Below, piece by piece: positions 8,045 through 17,686 of a stretch of DNA of 53,098 bases; positions within the stretch are counted from its first letter, which is position 1; each line of letters begins with the position of its first letter. The notes under the pieces are model-generated. The model did no database searches. It had not been told where the DNA came from and saw only the letters and a list, made by a program, of their open reading frames with translations. The position numbers and the translations under genes are program-made. The DNA is taken from positions 1 to 53,098 of the forward strand of contig CAJTFB010000028.1 of NCBI GenBank assembly GCA_910575665.1. Direction: 5' to 3'. Source of the DNA: Eubacteriaceae bacterium. Its GTDB lineage: Bacteria > Bacillota > Clostridia > Lachnospirales > Lachnospiraceae.

Positions 8045-9382
8045 TTATTTTGTGGTAGCCACATGAATCGTAAGCTTCGGTGACCAGCTTACTGTTCCGT
8101 GCAGCTTCGCACTTTCCACCCACGCAAAATCAGGATTATCCGTGATAATAACCGGTTCGGTAACCATTCCATTGTCATCGATGCCATTATTTTCTACGTA
8201 GATTTTGCACGGATTTCCATCGGCATCCGTTCCAGAAAGAATATATCTGGCAGACAGGGTTTCAATCTGCCCGTTGAATTTCAATCTCGTATCCACACAA
8301 TCTGAAACAATTTTCCCCTTAAAATTCGCACAATCCGATGCGCCCCCGAAATGAATCATCGATGCTTTCCCTGTACTTCCTGTCACAGATGAGGTACTTC
8401 CTATATCGATGGTAAAGGTAAAGATCTCATTTGTATAAGACTGGCTCTCATCCGGCCGGATCACCGGGGGTGGGGCCACTGGCTCGGTATTTGACTCATT
8501 CCACAGAATATCAATAGTCTTTGTCCCATCACCCTGGTCCGTGATGCGCCCCTGCAGATCTGCTGTTTCAAGCCATGACAGCGTAGCGCTGTCAGTTATT
8601 ATAATTGGTTTTGTGACAGACTTTCCGCTCTCATCCACAGTACCATTTTCCTCGATGAACATCGAACATTTTTTGCCCTCAGAGTCCGTGCCAGAGATCA
8701 TGTATCTCGAACAAAGACGCGTCTCTCCCTCCTTATAGTCTTTTATAACAACCGTACCTTCTCCCATGATCTTCCCATTCAGATATTCCCCGGTCACTTC
8801 ACCTGTAAAATACTGCATATCCACGTGACAGGTATTTCCTTCTACAGAATGTAAATCTGTGTCAGATACGGTTACCGACATGACCTTTTTCGTATACAGA
8901 TCAGGAGTTGGAGCAGGCGTCTCTGTGGGCTGCGACGTCGCCTGGGGTGTAGCTTGTGGAGAGGCCGCCGGCGTATTTTGAGGAACTACCGGCGGAGTCA
9001 CCTGGGGAACATTTGTGGGCTGTGGACTTATGGATGGTTTATTTATGTTCTTCTTTTTACAGTTCACAGTAATTGCCCCTATCTTCTTTGATGATTTTTT
9101 AGCACCCTTTTTCAATTTCTGCATCACCGTAATCTTAGCCCTGCCCTGCTTTTTGGCGGTGATCACACCTTTTGAGCTGACTGCCGCAGTCTTCTTAGAA
9201 GAGGACCGAAACGTATACACAGCCTTTTTATTTTTGTTTTTTATCGCAATCTTTTTCTTCTGTCCCACATTCAATGTAAGCTTTTTAAATGAAAGCGTCG
9301 GTTTTTTAGCGGCACTTACCGTCTGCCAGTTTCCCAGAACCAATCCAGAAACCAGGACCAGACATAATAATTTTTTCTTCAT
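8045..9382 (-). CDS. Secreted Ig-like protein with two DUF3237-like repeats
   Basis: The 445-residue protein has a signal peptide (MKKKLLCLVLVSGLVLGNWQ, likely cut after VSAA). A lysine-rich Ig-like (BIG2-type) module of about 85 residues follows, then a Pro/Thr/Gln linker (about 115-160). The C-terminal half holds two related copies of about 120 residues. Each contains RY-ISGTD or RY-LSGTD, an E-NG turn, a P-IITD motif and a W-E-A-L-G ending. I think the repeats are DUF3237-like, but that is by eye. The basic module recurs in six other proteins here and may hold them in the acidic cell wall. Its function is unknown; the context suggests polysaccharide interaction. Confidence 0.75.
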   Translation of the reverse strand: MKKKLLCLVLVSGLVLGNWQTVSAAKKPTLSFKKLTLNVGQKKKIAIKNKNKKAVYTFRSSSKKTAAVSSKGVITAKKQGRAKITVMQKLKKGAKKSSKKIGAITVNCKKKNINKPSISPQPTNVPQVTPPVVPQNTPAASPQATPQATSQPTETPAPTPDLYTKKVMSVTVSDTDLHSVEGNTCHVDMQYFTGEVTGEYLNGKIMGEGTVVIKDYKEGETRLCSRYMISGTDSEGKKCSMFIEENGTVDESGKSVTKPIIITDSATLSWLETADLQGRITDQGDGTKTIDILWNESNTEPVAPPPVIRPDESQSYTNEIFTFTIDIGSTSSVTGSTGKASMIHFGGASDCANFKGKIVSDCVDTRLKFNGQIETLSARYILSGTDADGNPCKIYVENNGIDDNGMVTEPVIITDNPDFAWVESAKLHGTVSWSPKLTIHVATTK

Positions 9383-9415
9383 ATTCTCACGCCTTTCCGT
9401 AATTATAAAAAATAG

Positions 9416-10369
9416 TTATCTTACGCAGATATACACCCAGTATCCGATATAAAGCAGTACCATACCGGCGCCCTCGGCGCGGTTCACACGCTCTTTTGTC
9501 CAGGTAAAGATCCATACGACCAGACTCATCAGGATCAACAGCACGACATCAACGAGATTCTCTGTGATCACAGCAATGGGACTGATCGAGGAACTGATTC
9601 CCAGCACAAATAGAATGTTAAAAATATTGGAGCCGATGACATTTCCCAGCGCCATATCCACCTGCTTTTTCCTCGCTGCCACCACTGAGGTAACAAGTTC
9701 CGGAAGGCTTGTCCCGATGGCACAAATCGTCAGTCCTACCAGCGTCTGGCTCATTCCGAACGTAGTGGCGATCTTAGAGGCAGACTTTACGACAAAATCT
9801 CCGCCAAAAGCAATGGCCGCAGCGCCGCATACAATGAACAGGATACTTTTCCAAACAGGAATTACGGCATACTCTTCCCCTTCATCTATCTCCTGTCCCC
9901 CTGCTCTGGCTTTCAGGGCAGACATCACCATATAGAATAAAAACAAAATAAAGATCGCGAGAAAGATCCATCCGTCCATCCGCTCCAATTCCATACCCAA
10001 ATATCCCAGAACCCCCAGCAAAACGGCACATAGGATAGAAAATGTAAAATCACGTTTCCGGGTTTCTGCTTTGACAACCAGAGGTGCAAATAAAGCACAC
10101 ACGCCACATACCACCATCAGATTAAATATATTGGATCCCAGTACGTTACTTACCGCCAGAGAGTTTTCTCCCGTTAAAGAAGCATTGATACTGACAGAGC
10201 ACTCCGGCAGGCTCGTTCCCATGGCCACGATAGTCATTCCAACAATAAGAGAGGGCACTCTCAGTTTTCTGGCAATACTGGCGCTTCCCTCCACAAAAAA
10301 ATCCGCACCCTTGATCAGAAGTACAAAACCTACGATTAATAGTAAAAATGTAGGGATTAATGCTGCCAT
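9416..10369 (-). CDS. Calcium/sodium antiporter (CaCA family, YrbG-like)
   Basis: This 317-residue membrane protein has about ten transmembrane helices in two inverted halves. Each half carries the alpha-repeat motif: MGTSLPECSVS in the first and IGTSLPELVTS in the second, each followed by a GSNIFN segment. These are the ion-coordinating regions of K+-independent Na+/Ca2+ exchangers. It would export Ca2+ across the cytoplasmic membrane. A central acidic loop (GGQEIDEGEEYAV) joins the halves. It is transcribed alone, upstream of the DUF3237-like gene and divergent from the zinc protease. Confidence 0.92.
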   Translation of the reverse strand: MAALIPTFLLLIVGFVLLIKGADFFVEGSASIARKLRVPSLIVGMTIVAMGTSLPECSVSINASLTGENSLAVSNVLGSNIFNLMVVCGVCALFAPLVVKAETRKRDFTFSILCAVLLGVLGYLGMELERMDGWIFLAIFILFLFYMVMSALKARAGGQEIDEGEEYAVIPVWKSILFIVCGAAAIAFGGDFVVKSASKIATTFGMSQTLVGLTICAIGTSLPELVTSVVAARKKQVDMALGNVIGSNIFNILFVLGISSSISPIAVITENLVDVVLLILMSLVVWIFTWTKERVNRAEGAGMVLLYIGYWVYICVR

Positions 10370-10542
10370 GAATTATTTCCTCCAAATCATTTTTAGTCCG
10401 ACCATTCGTCGATTTAATTTATTGTTTGCAATTACTTAATAATTTTATAAAAAAAATATGTTATTGTCAATAAATACCGTTGCAAGTTTGGGTATTATAA
10501 TCCATTCTTGTATATCCTAATTATTGAAAGGAGCGATTAAGT

Positions 10543-11238
10543 ATGCCATTCTTTTTCCCTTATTTTGATCCCACTTACATCTTAGTCATCGCAGGAGTAC
10601 TCATTAGCATTGCTGCTTCTGCCAATGTGAACGGAAGCTTTCGCAAATACAGCCAGGTATTTAGCCAGAGAGGAATTCGCGCCGAGCAGGCCGCCGAAAT
10701 GATCCTGCGTGGTGCCGGAATTCAGGATGTATCCGTTCAGCGCATATCCGGAAACCTGACCGATCATTATGACCCCCGGTCAAAGATTCTCAGGCTGTCC
10801 GATTCCGTCTACGGTTCTTCTTCGGTCTCCGCCATCGGTGTGGCCGCCCACGAATGTGGTCATGCGATACAACACGCCAGAGGTTATGCTCCTCTTGCGA
10901 TCCGAAGTGCAATCGTGCCTGTCGTAAACTTTGCGTCCCGCATCTCCATGCCTTTGATCCTGATCGGCCTGATCCTGGGTTATCTCCAACTTGCTCAGAT
11001 AGGTGTGATCCTCTTTTCCGCCGTTCTTATTTTTCAGCTGGTGACGCTGCCGGTGGAATTTAATGCTTCCCGAAGAGCATTGAACATTTTGGAAGATACC
11101 AATATCCTCTATGGAGATGAAAATACAGGAGCCAGACGGGTTCTTCGTGCTGCTGCCCTGACCTACGTCGCTTCCGCTCTCGCCACCGCCCTGCAGCTGT
11201 TCCGACTAATCCTGCTCACAAACCGGCGACGAGATTAG
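10543..11238 (+). CDS. Membrane zinc metallopeptidase (YugP-like)
   Basis: A 231-residue protein with an N-terminal membrane segment, a zinc-binding HECGH motif in AAHECGHAIQHARG near residue 103, and two or three further hydrophobic helices. It ends in a basic tail NRRRD. This matches the neutral zinc metallopeptidase family represented by Bacillus YugP. The third ligand is probably the Glu/Asn region in PVEFNASRRA. The start has AAAGGAG upstream and a TATAAT -10-like box near 10495. It is a single-gene unit, closed by the bidirectional terminator at 11277. Substrate unknown. Confidence 0.9.
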   Translation: MPFFFPYFDPTYILVIAGVLISIAASANVNGSFRKYSQVFSQRGIRAEQAAEMILRGAGIQDVSVQRISGNLTDHYDPRSKILRLSDSVYGSSSVSAIGVAAHECGHAIQHARGYAPLAIRSAIVPVVNFASRISMPLILIGLILGYLQLAQIGVILFSAVLIFQLVTLPVEFNASRRALNILEDTNILYGDENTGARRVLRAAALTYVASALATALQLFRLILLTNRRRD

Positions 11239-11276
11239 TGTCATAGAGATTATTCTCACATTATCTTCACGTATAC

Positions 11277-11323
11277 AAAAAGAATTCCGATCCCCTTTTA
11301 CAAAGGATATCGGAATTCTTTTT
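11277..11323. terminator. Bidirectional terminator between the convergent protease and NlpC genes
   Basis: AAAAAGAATTCCGAT (11277-11291) pairs with ATCGGAATTCTTTTT (11309-11323). Both ends give a U-tract, so it can stop transcription from both sides. Confidence 0.9.
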
Positions 11324-11351
11324 ATTTATACATTATTTTCTGTCACTAGGA

Positions 11352-12764
11352 TCAATCCCCAATTACTCTTCTCGCACAATATGGCGTACGATAATTCATA
11401 TTGCTGGTGGTAATTCCTGTGGTTGGATTGCTGGCATGCACGACCCTGCCGCCGCCAATGCAGATCGCCACGTGGTTTACACGACCATTTTTCGCATAAA
11501 AGATAAGATCTCCCGCTCTTGCACTGGATACGCTGATCTTCTTTCCTACACCGGACTGGGAACCAGATGTTCTCGGCAGACTAATTCCAAATTTACGGAA
11601 TACTGCCTGGGTGAAACCAGAACAGTCTGTGCCATGCGTCAGACTGGAACCGCCATATACATATGGATTTCCTACAAACTGCAATGCATAGGATGCGATG
11701 GCAGAACCGTCGCCACTTCCGATGGCACTACTGGAATTGTTGCTGCTGCCACTGCTTCCTCCGGAAGGTTTTTTCGAAGAATCGGAATGATTGGATTTTC
11801 CAGCAGATCCTTTGATCGATGATCCTCCACCTGAATTGTTACTTGAACTTCCACTGCCTGAATTTCCACTTGAACCGCTGGAGTTACCAGAGCTACCAGA
11901 ATTGCTGGATGGCTGAGACGACTGCTGTTGTGCCATCTCCTCTCTTGCTGCCGCCGCTGCCGCTGCTGCCTTTTTCCTTGCTTCCTCACGCTCTTCCTCA
12001 ATAGAAACTGCTTTTTTAAATTTAACAGAAATGTCCACATATTCTTTGGAAACAAACCCTTTTGTATCCCCATCGACCATGATCTTTACCCATTCCTTGT
12101 CCTCACGGAGAATCTCGAAACTCTCTTCTCCGGACACAAGGGTGAGTACCGCACATTCTGTATTTTTTGCTTCCCTGACTTTTAAGGTCTCTGTATTTAT
12201 CGTGGCGATCTTAGTTCCAAATTTATCTACCAGTTTCTCAGCACTGAAGCCAATAGCAAGATAATCTGACTTGATATAACCCTCTACCTGACCGGATCGG
12301 ATCTTCACCCAGTCTCCCGTTCTATCTTGGATCGTAGCCGCACTTCCACGGTACAGTTTTCCAAGCACCTTGCTATCTGTATTTGGTTTCTTTCGGACAT
12401 TCACATAATCTGCTGCCACTGATATACCGATCTTATCGTATTCTGATTTTGGCTTCGGCGTAGCTGACGGTGTTGGCTCTGCTGCCACGGCGCCATCGGA
12501 TACCGCTGGAGCATTCGGATCTGTGCCCGGTGCTGCGGAAGAATTTTGTGATGGATCATCTGGAAACGCTACGATCGCCTCTGGGTCCGAAGCGGCGCCT
12601 GCCGACTGGGTATCCACAAACTGCTGTAACGTATAGGACATACCAGCCAGTTCCTTTTCTGTACACATCGTAGTAGTCAACGATGTAATGTGATTTACCA
12701 TAACTCCGGCAGACAAAAATATGCCCGCCCCCAAGAAAATTTTAAGGACTCTTCCTTTCTGCAT
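11352..12764 (-). CDS. Secreted SH3 / NlpC-P60 cell-wall endopeptidase
   Basis: I start it at ATG 12764 (MQKGRVLKIF), which has GGAGGG just upstream; the longer frame to 12803 adds residues before the signal peptide. Order: signal/anchor helix, Ala/Pro-rich region, two bacterial SH3 domains (ADYVNVRKKPN and TETLKVREAKN), an Ala/Glu helix, a long Ser/Gly/Asn linker, then a C-terminal NlpC/P60 domain. The catalytic Cys is in GTDCSGFTQ, the His in NHVAICIG, and a third polar residue is in VVHASN. It should cleave peptidoglycan stem peptides, probably D-Glu-meso-DAP bonds. The SH3 domains would target the wall. Confidence 0.92.
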   Translation of the reverse strand: MQKGRVLKIFLGAGIFLSAGVMVNHITSLTTTMCTEKELAGMSYTLQQFVDTQSAGAASDPEAIVAFPDDPSQNSSAAPGTDPNAPAVSDGAVAAEPTPSATPKPKSEYDKIGISVAADYVNVRKKPNTDSKVLGKLYRGSAATIQDRTGDWVKIRSGQVEGYIKSDYLAIGFSAEKLVDKFGTKIATINTETLKVREAKNTECAVLTLVSGEESFEILREDKEWVKIMVDGDTKGFVSKEYVDISVKFKKAVSIEEEREEARKKAAAAAAAAREEMAQQQSSQPSSNSGSSGNSSGSSGNSGSGSSSNNSGGGSSIKGSAGKSNHSDSSKKPSGGSSGSSNNSSSAIGSGDGSAIASYALQFVGNPYVYGGSSLTHGTDCSGFTQAVFRKFGISLPRTSGSQSGVGKKISVSSARAGDLIFYAKNGRVNHVAICIGGGRVVHASNPTTGITTSNMNYRTPYCARRVIGD

Positions 12765-12943
12765 GTTATTCCCTCCAGTATGTACTCTTACAAACAAAAA
12801 CATTCCTAAGTTATTCTTAATATTTTTTAAGAAATTATTACAAAAATATTACATCCAGGTTTTAAGTATACCAACATTATATTGCCTTGTCAAGAAAAAT
12901 ACCGATTTACCGTCATTCCTCATTCTTCCAGTAAATCCAGTTC

Positions 12944-13321
12944 CTATTTTTCAATAATCGCTTCAATCTCGATCAGTACATCTTTGGGAAGACGCGCCAC
13001 CTCCACACAGGAGCGTGCTGGGAAATCCTTTGTAAAATATTTGGCATAGATCTCATTCACCAATGCAAAATCATCCATATTTTTAATAAACACCGTGGTT
13101 TTGATCGTATTCTCCAGACTAGCGCCGGAAGCCTGGACCAATGCTGCCAGATTGCCGATCGCCTGTTCTGCCTGTGCTTCTATTCCGCCATCCACCAGCT
13201 CTCCCGTCTCTGGTATGATGGGAATCACGCCGGATGTAAAGAGCAAACCATTTACTTCTACCGCCTGAGAATATGGACCAATTGCTGCTGGAGCTTGTTT
13301 CGTAGCTATAATTTTTTTCAT
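12944..13321 (-). CDS. ridA: RidA-family enamine/imine deaminase
   Basis: RidA hydrolyses reactive 2-aminoacrylate-type enamines made by PLP enzymes. The 125-residue protein begins MKKIIATKQAPAAIGPYSQA. It has the family Arg in the late segment FPARSCVEVARLP and the terminal EIEAIIE. The ATG at 13321 is preceded at 5 bases by AGGTGA. An in-frame GTG at 13330 overlaps that site and is unlikely as start. It lies alone, divergent from the kinase-like gene. Confidence 0.95.
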   Translation of the reverse strand: MKKIIATKQAPAAIGPYSQAVEVNGLLFTSGVIPIIPETGELVDGGIEAQAEQAIGNLAALVQASGASLENTIKTTVFIKNMDDFALVNEIYAKYFTKDFPARSCVEVARLPKDVLIEIEAIIEK

Positions 13322-13508
13322 GTTTATCACCTGAACCCTTTCCTATCTTTATTTTAAGTTTAATTATAATACATTTTTTAGATATGACAATACTTATTTT
13401 TCAAAGAATTCACTAGTATTTCCGCCAAAAATTTTGTATAATTAAAATATCAGTTATGAATTTTTAAAGATTTGTTCTAAATTTGATAGAAAGGCATGGT
13501 GACTTTAA

Positions 13509-14123
13509 ATGAAAACAGTAATCACGATCAGCAGACAGTACGGAAGCGGAGGACGAGAAATTGGAAAAAAATTAGCTGAGCAGCTGGGGATCCCTTTTTA
13601 CGACAACGAGATCATTTCCAGGGCCGCCAAAGAAACCGGTTTTTCAGAGGCCGCTTTTGAATCTGTAGAAGATAAGGCGACGAACAGTCTTCTTTACTCC
13701 ATTGCCATGGGCATGAACGTATTTACCAGTCAGGACACCGGATTTGCCGGACTTTCTTTAGATGACCGGATATTCCTGGCCCAGTCCAATGTGATTCGAA
13801 AGGTAGCAGAGGAAGGCGCCTGTGTGATCGTTGGAAGATGCGCTGACTACATTTTGAAAGATTTAGATGATATAGTAAATGTATTCATCAGTGCCAACCT
13901 TGATTTTCGCATCCAGCGCTCCATCGAGATCGATCATCTCTCGCCGGAAAATGCTGCCGAAACTGTATCCAAAAAGGATAAAAGCCGGGGAAATTATTAC
14001 CGCTATCACGCTGGGGAGCGATGGAACAATCTTTTCAACTACGACCTGGCACTTCGCAGTGATCGCATCGGCATTGACAAGACGGTAGAATGTATCAAAA
14101 ACTACGTACAATCTATTGAATGA
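13509..14123 (+). CDS. Cytidylate-kinase-like nucleotide-binding protein
   Basis: The 204-residue protein begins MKTVITISRQYGSGGREIGK, where RQYGSGGREIG is the P-loop-like region typical of the cytidylate-kinase-like family common in Clostridia. A second conserved stretch is CVIVGRCADYIL at about residue 110. It is not the housekeeping Cmk, which is shorter on this pattern and differs in its NMP-binding part. The true substrate is not established. A TATAAT box lies near 13437. The stop is only 23 bases from the first xylanase start, so they may be co-transcribed, which is functionally unexpected. Confidence 0.85.
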   Translation: MKTVITISRQYGSGGREIGKKLAEQLGIPFYDNEIISRAAKETGFSEAAFESVEDKATNSLLYSIAMGMNVFTSQDTGFAGLSLDDRIFLAQSNVIRKVAEEGACVIVGRCADYILKDLDDIVNVFISANLDFRIQRSIEIDHLSPENAAETVSKKDKSRGNYYRYHAGERWNNLFNYDLALRSDRIGIDKTVECIKNYVQSIE

Positions 14124-14146
14124 AATAAAATTAAAGGAGAAGGAAA

Positions 14147-15787
14147 ATGATAAGATTCAAAAAAACAGCCGCCGGGGTACTTACAGCAGCGCTCTGCATA
14201 ACACTGATCATTCCAGCAGGAGCAGAAGGTGCAGCAAAAAAACCGAAACTCTCGAAGAGTAAGCTTAACGTAAAAACCGGTAAAACAGCGACATTAAAAG
14301 TAAAAAATGCTGCTAAGGCAAAGATTAGCTGGAAGAGCAGCAAAAAGAAGATTGCGAAGGTGAAAGCCAGCGGAAAATACGGTTGTAAGATTACAGGGGT
14401 AAAAAGCGGAAACGCTGTGATCACCTGCCGGATCAAAAAAGGCAAAAAAAACACTACATTAAAATGTAAGGTGACAGTCCAGTCATCAAAGAAGATCGAT
14501 TCATCGAAAAAAACGCCGGCTCCGACGAATACCCCCCCTGCCACTCCGGCGCCAACTATAACACCACCTAAGCCGGAGACACCAACGCCAGCTCCGACGC
14601 CAGATCCTAACAGCATTTTAGGAAAATACGGTGATATTTTCCCTTATCTTGGAAACTGCCTCAATAGCTGGCAGCTTCAGGATGCCAACATAATGAGCCA
14701 TGTAAAAAAACATTATAACAGCTTTACCCTTGAGAATGAGATGAAACCGAACTCTCTTCTGGGCTTTTGGGCTACTCCTATCTCCAAAAAGCAGGCAAGG
14801 GAAAAAGGATATATTCTGCCAGATACATATAAGGAAACCTATGTACCCCAGCTCAATTTTGAGCAACTGGACAAATCTATTGAGACCGCATACAACAATG
14901 ATCTTAAGATGCGCGGTCATACCCTGCTCTGGCACAGCCAGACGCCACAGTGGTTCTTTGTTAAGGATTACAAAAACGGTTCGACTGTTGTCACCAAAGA
15001 AGTGATGGACGCAAGACTGGAATTTTACATTGCCACCGTTATGTCCCATGTCATGGAAAAAGAAATAGAACTGACGGGCGAGGCAGGAAGTATTGTATAC
15101 GCCTGGGATGTGGTAAATGAATATCTTCATCACGGTTATGCCGGCAACATCACCACCTGGACCTCTGTATACGGTGAACAGAACCTGAAACCTACCTATG
15201 TAAAGAAAGCATACGAACTTGCCTATGAGCAGCTGGTAAACTACGAGGCACAAAATAAGGTGACTCTCTTTTACAATGATTATGACACCTATTTCAATTC
15301 AAGTCAGCTTGTGAAACTGGTCAATTATATTAATGAAGGGGAAGAAACTGAGATCTGCAATGGTATCGGTATGCAGAGCCACTTAGACGTCGACCGTCCA
15401 ACCCTGGATGTTTATAAAAAGGCATTGGATATGTTCCTGGATACCGGTTTGGAGATTCAGATCACGGAGCTGGATGTAACCATCAACTGGGATCACAAAT
15501 CCGCCTATGATTATAAAGATGAAGGTCAGACCGACGAAGACCAGGCAGCTTATGTCCGAGACTTTATGGAAATGGTTGTAAATACCCAGAAAAACCGGGA
15601 CACAACCGTCAACGAAAAGGGAATCACTAGTCTTACCATATGGGGACTGTATGACAGTGTGTCATGGAGAGGTGGAGCCCAGCAAAAAGGAAACAGCCGT
15701 CCTACCCTGTTCGATACTTCTATCAACGATCCGAAACCGTCCTTTGAAGAATTTTTAAGTGCGGCGGAAGTATGGCAGCAATCATAA
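14147..15787 (+). CDS. Secreted GH10 endo-1,4-beta-xylanase with Ig-like module (first of a tandem pair)
   Basis: The 546-residue protein has a signal peptide (about 1-29), a lysine-rich Ig-like module (about 30-115), a Pro/Thr linker (120-155) and a GH10 barrel (about 157-540). Catalytic residues are the acid/base E325 in WDVVNEY and the nucleophile E441 in ITELDV. Substrate contacts RGHTLLWHSQ and LENEMKP are intact. It should cut xylan backbones outside the cell. AAAGGAGAAGG precedes the start. The following paralogue begins 27 bases later. The basic N-terminal module likely keeps it on the cell surface, since no LPXTG or S-layer motif is present. Confidence 0.95.
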   Translation: MIRFKKTAAGVLTAALCITLIIPAGAEGAAKKPKLSKSKLNVKTGKTATLKVKNAAKAKISWKSSKKKIAKVKASGKYGCKITGVKSGNAVITCRIKKGKKNTTLKCKVTVQSSKKIDSSKKTPAPTNTPPATPAPTITPPKPETPTPAPTPDPNSILGKYGDIFPYLGNCLNSWQLQDANIMSHVKKHYNSFTLENEMKPNSLLGFWATPISKKQAREKGYILPDTYKETYVPQLNFEQLDKSIETAYNNDLKMRGHTLLWHSQTPQWFFVKDYKNGSTVVTKEVMDARLEFYIATVMSHVMEKEIELTGEAGSIVYAWDVVNEYLHHGYAGNITTWTSVYGEQNLKPTYVKKAYELAYEQLVNYEAQNKVTLFYNDYDTYFNSSQLVKLVNYINEGEETEICNGIGMQSHLDVDRPTLDVYKKALDMFLDTGLEIQITELDVTINWDHKSAYDYKDEGQTDEDQAAYVRDFMEMVVNTQKNRDTTVNEKGITSLTIWGLYDSVSWRGGAQQKGNSRPTLFDTSINDPKPSFEEFLSAAEVWQQS

Positions 15788-15814
15788 ACATCAATCTAAA
15801 CTTAGGAGGTTATC

Positions 15815-17524
15815 ATGAAACGAAAACAACACATTGCACTGCTGATGGCAGGCACACTTTTACTCTCGGCAGTGTTACCATACACTCAGGCATCTCAAAC
15901 AGAAGCTGCCGCCAAGCCAAAGCTGAGTGTCAAAAAGATGTCGCTGATTCTTGGCAAGTCCAAAAAGGTTCAGGTTAAGAACGTAAAGAAAAAACAACTG
16001 AAGAAAATCACCTGGAAAGCAAAAAACAAAAAGATTGTTACTGTTAAGAAAAGCGGAAAACTAGCCGCCAGTATGAAAGGAAAAAAGACCGGCACTACAA
16101 AAGTAACAGCAAAGATCTATCTGAAAACAAAGAAAAAACCAGTATCGGCTGTCGTTACTGTAACAGTTAAAAAAGACACCAAGACTCCAGCCCCTACGCC
16201 AAAATCTCCTGCTGCAGCATCTCTTCCTCCCACAGCCTCTGGCACACCGGGTGTATCCCAGCCACCGGCAAGTAGTAACAAACCACAGGAAGACCCAACG
16301 AATATACTGGAAGCCTACGATGGTATTTTTAAATATATGGGAACCTGCGCGAACTACTATGGATACGATGAGAAAAAAGACCAGCTGAGAACCCGCGGAA
16401 CACTGGATTTTATCACTGAAAATTTTAACAGCATCACACTGGAAAACGAAATGAAACCGGATGCGATGCTCAGTACCTGGGGTGTAGGAGTTCAGACACT
16501 TTCTCTCAGTGAAGCAAAAGAACTGGGCTATTATATCCCTGAGAACTATCCAGAGACAAAGGTTCCTCTTATAAACCTGGAGACTGTAGACAGAACTCTG
16601 GAGACACTGAAAAAAGAAGGCCTTCAGATGCGTGGCCACACTTTTGTATGGCATCAGCAGACACCTGTAGAATTTTTTGTTAAAAATTATTCCGGAAACA
16701 CGAAAGTGACTCCTGAGGTAATGGATGCGAGACTGGAGTTTTTCATCAGAAATGTGATGCGCCATGTCATGGATAAAGAAAAAGAACTGACGGGTTCCGC
16801 AGGAACACTGGTATATGCGTGGGATATGATCAATGAATATATACACCGCACCCACGATGCCACAAGAATCAGCTGGCACAACGTATATGGCGATATGGGC
16901 TTAGAACCTTCCTATGTAAAAAAAGCATTTGAATTCGCTTACGAAGAACTTGAAAATTATGGAGTTCAGGATAAAGTAGTTCTTTATTACAATGATTATG
17001 ACACCTATGACTGCGCCGATGATATTGTTTCCCTCGTAAACTTTATCAACCAGGATGCCACGGATAAGAACGGAAATCCTGTGAAAATCTGTGGTGGTAT
17101 CGGTATGCAGAGTCATCTCTGCGTGGATTATCCAACGATAGAGAGCTATGGTGACGCTCTGGATAAATTCCTGAATACAGGACTTGAAGTCAGCATCTCT
17201 GAGCTGGATGTCTCCACCAACTATGCCAAAACGGGTGAAACGGACGCCCAGGGCTGGGATAAATGGGCCTATAAGGATCTGGGACAGACTGACGAAGACC
17301 AGGCGGACTATATAAAGAGTTTAATGGAAATGATCGTTTCCAAGCAGAAAAACCTGGACCGAACCAAAAATCAGAATGGAATCGCCGGTGTGACGATCTG
17401 GGGCCTTTACGATAAGTGTTCCTGGAAAGCAGATACAAAACCTCTCCTTTTTGGCAAATCCATTATGGATCCGAAAGCATCCTACTATTCCTTCCTGGAT
17501 GCGGCAGCAATATGGTATTCTTAA
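15815..17524 (+). CDS. Secreted GH10 endo-1,4-beta-xylanase with Ig-like module (second of the pair)
   Basis: This 569-residue paralogue of the preceding gene has the same order: signal peptide (1-32), basic Ig-like module (33-122), Pro/Ser linker (123-160), GH10 barrel (162-565). Acid/base is E341 in WDMINEY and nucleophile E463 in ISELDV. The subsite motif is RGHTFVWHQQTP, so Ser of the usual HSQ is Gln. It carries small loop insertions relative to the first copy, for example before and after beta-7. The ribosome binding site is TTAGGAGG. The pair probably arose by tandem duplication and then diverged in subsite loops. A terminator closes the unit. Confidence 0.95.
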   Translation: MKRKQHIALLMAGTLLLSAVLPYTQASQTEAAAKPKLSVKKMSLILGKSKKVQVKNVKKKQLKKITWKAKNKKIVTVKKSGKLAASMKGKKTGTTKVTAKIYLKTKKKPVSAVVTVTVKKDTKTPAPTPKSPAAASLPPTASGTPGVSQPPASSNKPQEDPTNILEAYDGIFKYMGTCANYYGYDEKKDQLRTRGTLDFITENFNSITLENEMKPDAMLSTWGVGVQTLSLSEAKELGYYIPENYPETKVPLINLETVDRTLETLKKEGLQMRGHTFVWHQQTPVEFFVKNYSGNTKVTPEVMDARLEFFIRNVMRHVMDKEKELTGSAGTLVYAWDMINEYIHRTHDATRISWHNVYGDMGLEPSYVKKAFEFAYEELENYGVQDKVVLYYNDYDTYDCADDIVSLVNFINQDATDKNGNPVKICGGIGMQSHLCVDYPTIESYGDALDKFLNTGLEVSISELDVSTNYAKTGETDAQGWDKWAYKDLGQTDEDQADYIKSLMEMIVSKQKNLDRTKNQNGIAGVTIWGLYDKCSWKADTKPLLFGKSIMDPKASYYSFLDAAAIWYS

Positions 17525-17554
17525 AAATTATTAATTAAAATTTATATCGAAAAG

Positions 17555-17590
17555 AGGATATTTCCCGTAAGGTAGAAATATCCTTTTTTT
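17555..17590 (+). terminator. Terminator after the xylanase pair
   Basis: AGGATATTTC (17555-17564) pairs with GAAATATCCT (17575-17584), followed by seven T residues. Confidence 0.9.
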
Positions 17591-17686
17591 CGTTTAATCT
17601 GGTCTTTTTTTAAAAAACAGTAGATAAACAGTGACAAATATAGTATGATATCTTTGTATACAATAACAAAAAGGGGCAAATGAAGT

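Noticed and set aside
11672-12073. 133-codon minus-strand frame inside the NlpC/P60 gene
   Set aside because: It reads the Ser/Gly linker in another frame; composition is an artefact.
12944-13330. GTG start at 13330 for RidA
   Set aside because: The GTG overlaps the AGGTGA ribosome binding site of the ATG at 13321.
14131-14616. Long hydrophobic minus-strand frame opposite the first xylanase (and similar frames opposite other secreted genes)
   Set aside because: Lysine-rich coding DNA reads as Phe/Leu-rich on the other strand. No RBS and no family match.
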